From the NCBI GenBank assembly GCA_947487765.1, contig CANKXO010000001.1, forward strand, positions 992,001 to 1,056,000: a stretch of 64,000 nucleotides of DNA, given 5' to 3'. Made by a program: the position numbers and the translations under genes. This DNA comes from an uncultured Pseudomonadales bacterium. Its GTDB lineage: Bacteria; Pseudomonadota; Gammaproteobacteria; Pseudomonadales; Cellvibrionaceae. Below the pieces are notes generated by a model. The model was not told where the DNA came from and made no database searches. It saw only the letters and a program-made list of their open reading frames with translations. This document shows positions 59,204 through 64,000 of this stretch, one piece after another; within the stretch, counting starts at the first letter, position 1; every line of letters starts with the position of its first letter.

Positions 59204-60490
59204 ATGAAAACATTCCTAAAGAAAACTATTCTATCAACATCAATATGTTTGACCGCCGTTACGGGGTCAGCATTATCGTATGCTGCCGCTGATGAAGTGA
59301 AAGTGGGTTTCGTTACATTTTTGTCAGGTGGTGCAGCAGGCCCTTTTGGTATTCCAGCCCGCAATGCTGCCGAATTGATGATAGAGTCAATTAATGCTGG
59401 GAAGGTTCCAGCACCTTATAATTCTGCTGGCCTTGCCGGTGCTAAGATTAATCCTATTTTTATCGATGAAAACTCTAAACAAAAGGTAGCTGATTATAAA
59501 AAACTAGTACAAAAAGATGGTGCTGATATTGTCGTAGGGTATATATCTTCTGGCAGCTGTAAAGCCATTGCTCCTGTCGCTGAAGAAGAAAAAAAATTAA
59601 CGGTCTTTTTTGACTGCGGAACGCCTCAGATTTTTGAAGATATTAATACGAAGCCAGAGTACTTATTTCGGACTGCAGCCCACGCCACGATGGATAATGT
59701 AGCGGCTGCTAAATATGTACTATCTATTAAAAAAGATGCATCTTCAATTGCTGGCATTAACCAGAACTATGCCTGGGGACAAGATTCTTGGAGAGATTTT
59801 TCAGCATCAATGAAAAAACTAAAGGGAGGTGTTAAGGTTTCGACAGAACAGTTTCCTAAGATTTACGCAGGCCAGTACGGTTCAGAAATATCAGCATTAC
59901 TAACGAAAAAACCAAGCATTGTTCACTCAAGTTTTTGGGGCGGCGATATGGAAGCACTATTAATACAAGGGAGTGGCCGTGGTTTATTTTCCCGTAGCCA
60001 AGTTATTTTAACAACGGGTGAAACAGCGATGCAGCGGCTTGGACCTCAAATGCCAAATGGAACAATTATTGGTGCTCGTGGACCTAATGGTCCTTTGGCG
60101 CCAGATAACGAGTTAAATGATTGGTTCAGAAAGGCTTATTTTGATCGTTTTGGGTCTTATCCTACATACCCTTCTTATCATATGGTGCAAGCCATTCTTG
60201 GTGTTAAAGCAGCTGCAGATAAGGCGGCTTCTACCGAACAAAATAAAATTAAATCGGCTTTAAAAGGGTTAGATTTTACGACACCAAGTGGCAATGTTTC
60301 CATGGCTCTTTCTGGTGGTCATCAAGCAATTACAGAAACTGCTTACGGTACCTATAAATATAATAAAGATACAGGCAAAGGTACGCTTGTTAACATCAAA
60401 CGTTATGCAGCTAGCTGTGTTAATCCTCCTGCCAACATGAAAAGTTTGGACTGGATCGAGTCTGGTTTTAAGGGCGCGAATTGCCAGTAG
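59204..60490 (+). CDS. Branched-chain amino acid-type ABC transporter substrate-binding protein
   Basis: 428 residues with a signal peptide (cut near S-Y-A). The Peripla_BP_6/LivJ-type fold shows V-G-F-V-T-F-L-S-G-G-A-A-G-P-F-G, N-A-A-E-L-M-I-E-S-I-N, G-A-D-I-V-V-G-Y and a late W-x2-D-S-W-R-D-F. The ligand could be a branched-chain amino acid, amide or short-chain organic acid; the sequence does not say. It is the first gene of the sigma-54-controlled transport operon, 100 bases before the permease gene. Confidence 0.87.
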   Translation: MKTFLKKTILSTSICLTAVTGSALSYAAADEVKVGFVTFLSGGAAGPFGIPARNAAELMIESINAGKVPAPYNSAGLAGAKINPIFIDENSKQKVADYKKLVQKDGADIVVGYISSGSCKAIAPVAEEEKKLTVFFDCGTPQIFEDINTKPEYLFRTAAHATMDNVAAAKYVLSIKKDASSIAGINQNYAWGQDSWRDFSASMKKLKGGVKVSTEQFPKIYAGQYGSEISALLTKKPSIVHSSFWGGDMEALLIQGSGRGLFSRSQVILTTGETAMQRLGPQMPNGTIIGARGPNGPLAPDNELNDWFRKAYFDRFGSYPTYPSYHMVQAILGVKAAADKAASTEQNKIKSALKGLDFTTPSGNVSMALSGGHQAITETAYGTYKYNKDTGKGTLVNIKRYAASCVNPPANMKSLDWIESGFKGANCQ

Positions 60491-60590
60491 TCTAATACCT
60501 AATAGATATTCCAATTTGTATGGGTCACTTCATTTATTCTTAGCTGGGTGATTCATACCTTTTTCTTAATAAAAATAATTAGAGGTATTC

Positions 60591-61487
60591 ATGTTAACTG
60601 CAATTGCAATCGCAGTAGATGGCCTTGGTTTTGCTGCATGGCTTTTTTTATCCTCGGTTGGGCTCACCCTTATCTATGGGGTAATGCGAATTTTAAATAT
60701 TGCCCATGGTGGATTTTACGCGCTAGGTGCATATTCATCTGCATGGGCAATCGGTCTTTATTTGCAAACGGGTTCTACCGTTGCTTTCACTTATTTGTTA
60801 ATACCCTTGTCAGCGATCGCTGTAGGCATCATAGCGGGGCTATTAATTGAACGTGGCGTTTTACGGTTTATGTACGGTCGCGATGAAGTGCTTATGGTAT
60901 TGGTTACTTATGCGATATTTCTCATTTTAGAAGACGTAACGAAAATAATCTGGGGAACAGAGTCTCTTGTTGCGTATCAGCCTGCTTATTATCTTGGCAA
61001 TATTGATATAGCGGGCATTCCTTACACGGTGTATAAATTTGCGCTTATTGGATTAGCAATCGCTTGTGCTGCTGTTTTATGGTGGGGGCTTAATCGAACT
61101 CGTACCGGTAAATTATTATTAGTCGTTATTGAAGATAGAGAAATTAGTAGCGCATTGGGAATTAACGTTACCTTGTTTTTTACAGTGACGTTCATCATTG
61201 GTGCCACTCTTGGTGCACTTGGTGGCGCCGTTACTGCACCACAAATTTCTGTAGTGCCAGGCATTGGTGCTGAAATTATTGTAATGGCGTTTGCAGTCAT
61301 TGTTATTGGTGGTATGGGCAGTATTGGTGGTGCCATTATTGGTGCTTTATTCGTTGGTTTTGCCCGTGCTATTTCTGTTCATCTTTATCCGGCGGCAGAA
61401 TTATTTTCAATTTATCTTGTAATGGCTGCTGTACTTGCAGTTAAGCCTTATGGTCTGTTTGCTTTATCTGAAAGGAGAAAAATATGA
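60591..61487 (+). CDS. livH: Branched-chain amino acid-type ABC permease (LivH-like)
   Basis: 298 residues with eight membrane helices. The LivH/UrtB-type motifs are present: L-I-Y-G-V-M-R-I-L-N-I-A-H-G-G-F-Y near the first helix, E-R-G-V-L-R-F and the coupling-helix segment E-I-S-S-A-L-G-I-N. G-A-L-G-G-A-V-T-A-P and A-V-I-V-I-G-G-M-G-S-I-G-G-A follow. GAGGTATTC precedes the ATG. Its last codons overlap the next permease gene by four bases. Confidence 0.9.
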   Translation: MLTAIAIAVDGLGFAAWLFLSSVGLTLIYGVMRILNIAHGGFYALGAYSSAWAIGLYLQTGSTVAFTYLLIPLSAIAVGIIAGLLIERGVLRFMYGRDEVLMVLVTYAIFLILEDVTKIIWGTESLVAYQPAYYLGNIDIAGIPYTVYKFALIGLAIACAAVLWWGLNRTRTGKLLLVVIEDREISSALGINVTLFFTVTFIIGATLGALGGAVTAPQISVVPGIGAEIIVMAFAVIVIGGMGSIGGAIIGALFVGFARAISVHLYPAAELFSIYLVMAAVLAVKPYGLFALSERRKI

Positions 61488-62458
61488 CCAAGAATCTTGA
61501 TCGTACAGAGAAGGGGCTAATTATTAGCCTTCCTGTATTAATTGCATTGGGCTTTATATTGCCTGAGTGGATTGTCAATTACATTCAGGTATCACTTGGA
61601 ACAGGCTTGGTTGCACTAGGCGTTATGTTACAAATGAGAGCAGGTTTAGTGAGTTTTGGCCAAGGCTTATATTTTTGCATTGGTGGCTATGCTGCTGGAA
61701 TGGCTGGAAAATTTCTGGGTGTTTCAGATATTTTTGTATTAGTCGCACTAGGCCTTTTCGCGAGTGTTACGGTTGCGTTTTTTGCCGGTTTTCTTTTACG
61801 TCGGTATCGTGAAATATTTTTTGCAATGTTATCACTTGCGCTGTCCATGATTTTATTTGGGCTGTTATCAAAGCTTGAAGTATTGGGTAGTACCGATGGG
61901 TTTAATTTACCCAGTGCAACTTATTTAGGCTGGGCCCCTGAGGGGGATACTGCTAAATATGCACTTTACGTTGCTACCTGTATACCAACAATTATTTGCA
62001 CGATTTTATTAAATCGATATTTGCGTGGTCCTATGGGATATGTTGGCGAGGCGATCCGCGAGAACGAATTGCGTGTTGAGTATTTAGGCACCTCTGCTCA
62101 TCGAGCTGTACATATCAAATATATTATTGCTGCAGCTGTTTCTGGTATCGGTGGTGTTCTGTGGGCATTAGCACTTGGGCATGTTGATCCGGAAATGACG
62201 AATTGGACAACGTCAGGGCAATTTGTCTTTGTTTCCATATTAAGTGGTACAGGCAATATTGTAGCGCCCTTGTTTGGTACTTTCATTCTAGAAATCGTAC
62301 GTGTTTATGCTGTAGAGGCTTCACCCAACACCTGGCAGATGATTTTAGGAACATTGATGTTATTAACAATCATATTTCTTCCAAAAGGTTTGTGGTCACT
62401 AATACAAAAAAAGAAAGCGGCTATATCAACGCAGAAAATGGCAGGGAGTGAATCATGA
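61484..62458 (+). CDS. livM: Branched-chain amino acid-type ABC permease (LivM-like)
   Basis: 324 residues with about nine membrane helices. It shows Q-M-R-A-G-L-V-S-F-G-Q-G-L-Y-F (the LivM 'G-x2-S-[FL]-G-x-G-x-[FY]' segment), A-I-R-E-N-E-L-R-V-E-Y-L-G in the coupling helix and S-G-T-G-N-I-V-A-P-L-F-G near the end. ATG overlaps the stop of livH (ATGA) and its own stop overlaps livG likewise, so translation is coupled along the operon. Confidence 0.9.
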   Translation: MTKNLDRTEKGLIISLPVLIALGFILPEWIVNYIQVSLGTGLVALGVMLQMRAGLVSFGQGLYFCIGGYAAGMAGKFLGVSDIFVLVALGLFASVTVAFFAGFLLRRYREIFFAMLSLALSMILFGLLSKLEVLGSTDGFNLPSATYLGWAPEGDTAKYALYVATCIPTIICTILLNRYLRGPMGYVGEAIRENELRVEYLGTSAHRAVHIKYIIAAAVSGIGGVLWALALGHVDPEMTNWTTSGQFVFVSILSGTGNIVAPLFGTFILEIVRVYAVEASPNTWQMILGTLMLLTIIFLPKGLWSLIQKKKAAISTQKMAGSES

Positions 62459-63225
62459 GTGTTATTTTGGAGACGGTTAATCTTGAGCGTACTTTTGGTG
62501 CTGTTGTCGCTGCTGCTGATATTAATATCACTATTAACTCTGGAGAAGTGGTTGGTGTTATTGGTTCAAATGGGGCGGGGAAAACAACCTTTGTCAATAT
62601 GGTGACAGGTTATTTAGCTCCTAGTGGTGGTGAAATTAGATATCGTGGTAACTCAATCGTGGGAAAACCTACGCGAGACATTACTCGATTAGGCATTTGT
62701 CGTTCATTTCAGATTCCTCAATTATTTTTAGAGTTATCGGTTCTCGATAACATAATCATCGCATTAACGATTGCAAAGCAAGAAAAACCTTCATTGTTAC
62801 AACCAGCAGTCACAACACAGTTAATTGATGAAGCAATGACAATTCTTAATCGATTTCAAGTGAGTCAGTACGCCGAGCAAGAAGTAGGCGTTTTAGCACA
62901 AGGTATTCGAAAGCTGGTTGATATTGCAATGGCGACCGTTGGTAACCCCGAGCTATTGTTTTTAGATGAACCCACCAGTGGTGTGAGCGCCGACGAAAAA
63001 ATGCAAATCATGAATGTTTTGATGAGCGCTCTAAAAACCACAGGCACGGCAGTTTTATTTATTGAGCATGATATGGAAATAGTTGAAGCATTCGCTCCTC
63101 GTGTTATTGCATTTTATGAAGGCACTGTTCTTATAGACGCACCCACAACGGAAGTTTTACAAGATGACCGTGTTCGTGAGTTTGTGATAGGAACTGAATT
63201 TCATCGGCAGACTGAAACTAATTAG
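62455..63225 (+). CDS. livG: ABC transporter ATP-binding protein (LivG-like)
   Basis: 256 residues. Walker A is G-S-N-G-A-G-K-T-T, the Q-loop F-Q-I-P-Q-L-F, Walker B L-L-F-L-D-E-P-T-S-G, and the switch His is in I-E-H-D-M-E. The ABC signature is altered to L-A-Q-G-I-R-K in place of L-S-Y-G-x2-R, a change seen in several LivG proteins. The start overlaps livM by four bases. Confidence 0.9.
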   Translation: MSVILETVNLERTFGAVVAAADINITINSGEVVGVIGSNGAGKTTFVNMVTGYLAPSGGEIRYRGNSIVGKPTRDITRLGICRSFQIPQLFLELSVLDNIIIALTIAKQEKPSLLQPAVTTQLIDEAMTILNRFQVSQYAEQEVGVLAQGIRKLVDIAMATVGNPELLFLDEPTSGVSADEKMQIMNVLMSALKTTGTAVLFIEHDMEIVEAFAPRVIAFYEGTVLIDAPTTEVLQDDRVREFVIGTEFHRQTETN

Positions 63226-63241
63226 ATCGGAGGAATTAACT

Positions 63242-63886
63242 ATGTTAACTGTCAATAATATCAGCTTATCGATTCAGAAGGTGCCGATCTTAAATAATGT
63301 GGAGTTATCGGTTGAAAAGGGAAAAACGGTAGGGTTGATTGGTCGTAATGGCGCTGGAAAAACAACATTGATGAGGGCCATTATGGGTTTACTTTCTCCT
63401 AAATCAGGGGAAATATTTTTTAAACAAAATGCACTTCATAATTCCTCTCCATCTTCTCGTGCAATATTGGGAATTGGGTATCTACCTGAAGATAGACGTT
63501 TGGTTCCTCACTTTACCGTCGAAGAAAATATCATGGTGCCATTGTGGGCCACCAAAAAAGACAAAAATTTAGACCGTTTGAAATGGGTTTATGAACTCAT
63601 GCCAGAAATCAGCCGTTTTTCTGATCGCCGCGCATTGACGCTAAGTGGTGGACAGCAGAAATTAGTGGCGCTAGCCAGGGCTATGGTTGTGGGGTCTGAT
63701 TTGCTATTACTGGATGAACCTTTTGAGGGAGTAGCACCTGCATTGGCACAGCGACTCATGGAAGTCATTTCACAACTAAAAGAAGAAAACCTATCCGTTT
63801 TAATTTCTGAATCTGATTATACCCATTCGAAAAAAGTCGTCGATAAAGTGTATTCAATCGAAAGAGGAGCAATCAATGAAATGTAG
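63242..63886 (+). CDS. livF: ABC transporter ATP-binding protein (LivF-like)
   Basis: 214 residues, somewhat shorter than the usual 235. Walker A is G-R-N-G-A-G-K-T-T, Q-loop then G-Y-L-P-E-D-R-R (the LivF 'V-P-E-x-R' segment), signature L-S-G-G-Q-Q-K and Walker B L-L-L-D-E-P-F-E-G. The switch His is replaced by Ser (I-S-E-S-D-Y), unlike LivG, so one ATP site may be degenerate. Strong GGAGG precedes the start. Confidence 0.88.
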   Translation: MLTVNNISLSIQKVPILNNVELSVEKGKTVGLIGRNGAGKTTLMRAIMGLLSPKSGEIFFKQNALHNSSPSSRAILGIGYLPEDRRLVPHFTVEENIMVPLWATKKDKNLDRLKWVYELMPEISRFSDRRALTLSGGQQKLVALARAMVVGSDLLLLDEPFEGVAPALAQRLMEVISQLKEENLSVLISESDYTHSKKVVDKVYSIERGAINEM

Positions 63887-63937
63887 CATTATTCAATAAC
63901 TGAAAACCAAAAAATGATAATAATATTGGAGAAGAAA

Positions 63938-64000
63938 ATGATTAGATTACTGTTTATTACTGGACTCATTAATTTAGGCATGATTAATTTTTTATATGCA
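63938..64000 (+). CDS. Start of an exported protein gene (cut by window end)
   Basis: ATG 63938 with GGAGAAGA upstream opens a hydrophobic leader, M-I-R-L-L-F-I-T-G-L-I-N-L-G, over the 21 codons visible. It could be a signal peptide of a protein belonging to the same transport operon (51 bases after livF). No function can be given. Confidence 0.5.
   Translation, partial: MIRLLFITGLINLGMINFLYA

Overview
The window is about 64 kb of AT-rich chromosomal DNA (roughly 40% GC by eye) from a gammaproteobacterium, most likely a marine or host-associated heterotroph. The clues are the DsbA/DsbB pair, Fur boxes with an LbtU/imelysin iron operon, two sigma-54 activators, a Liv-type ABC operon, an integron-cassette array and two-partner-secretion-like exoproteins. 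No rRNA, tRNA, CRISPR array, phage or intact transposase was seen. Genus cannot be fixed from the sequence alone.

Layout. 1-3.4 kb: 3' end of a HipA-type kinase, a UspA protein, a DUF4404 protein and an NMT1-PAS-GGDEF diguanylate cyclase. 3.4-7.5 kb: sulfide/persulfide oxidation unit with a FisR-like sigma-54 activator, divergent persulfide dioxygenase and a DUF442-SQR fusion. 7.6-9.3 kb: cupin, GST and AhpD-like genes transcribed leftward from a promoter whose start region carries a near-perfect palindrome. 9.7-12.4 kb: Ada-AlkA fusion, Ogt and a class IV aminotransferase. 12.4-16 kb: dsbA, rhodanese, dsbB and a Crp/Fnr regulator, then DUF2892 and a fatty acid hydroxylase, with two related TGTGAC-N3-GTCA sites bracketing the regulator unit. 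16-22.4 kb: DUF5666/RTX lipoprotein coupled to DUF6502, then a 12-repeat beta-propeller-like lipoprotein.

22.4-34.4 kb is the accessory heart of the window. A TPS-domain exoprotein is followed by a 1446-residue CDI-like protein ending in a papain-like Cys-His-Asp domain. Both sit inside a cluster of at least seven small, signal-peptide-bearing, two-cysteine proteins of one diverging family, several of them broken or tandemly duplicated. Downstream lie an unknown 324-residue protein and an Imm49-like protein. No TpsB transporter is present.

34.6-39.8 kb: LysR regulator divergent from an aspartate/glutamate racemase, aspartase and dicarboxylate/amino acid symporter operon. 39.9-48.3 kb: Fur-controlled LbtU porin, imelysin, di-heme protein, second imelysin and Tat-type DUF1513 protein, then an OmpA-like protein. 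48.4-50.7 kb: small genes flanked by two copies of a dispersed repeat (Rap1a/Tai-like, DUF2975 and XRE among them), then DUF1330 and VOC. 50.7-53.95 kb: five attC-like sites with leftward gene cassettes and no integrase, a CALIN-type array.

54-64 kb: a binding protein, histidine kinase and NtrC-type regulator encoded together. They are followed by a branched-chain-amino-acid-type ABC operon preceded by a near-consensus sigma-54 promoter (TGGCAT-N5-TTGCA) and two similar inverted repeats spaced 33 bp apart that look like enhancer sites for the regulator.
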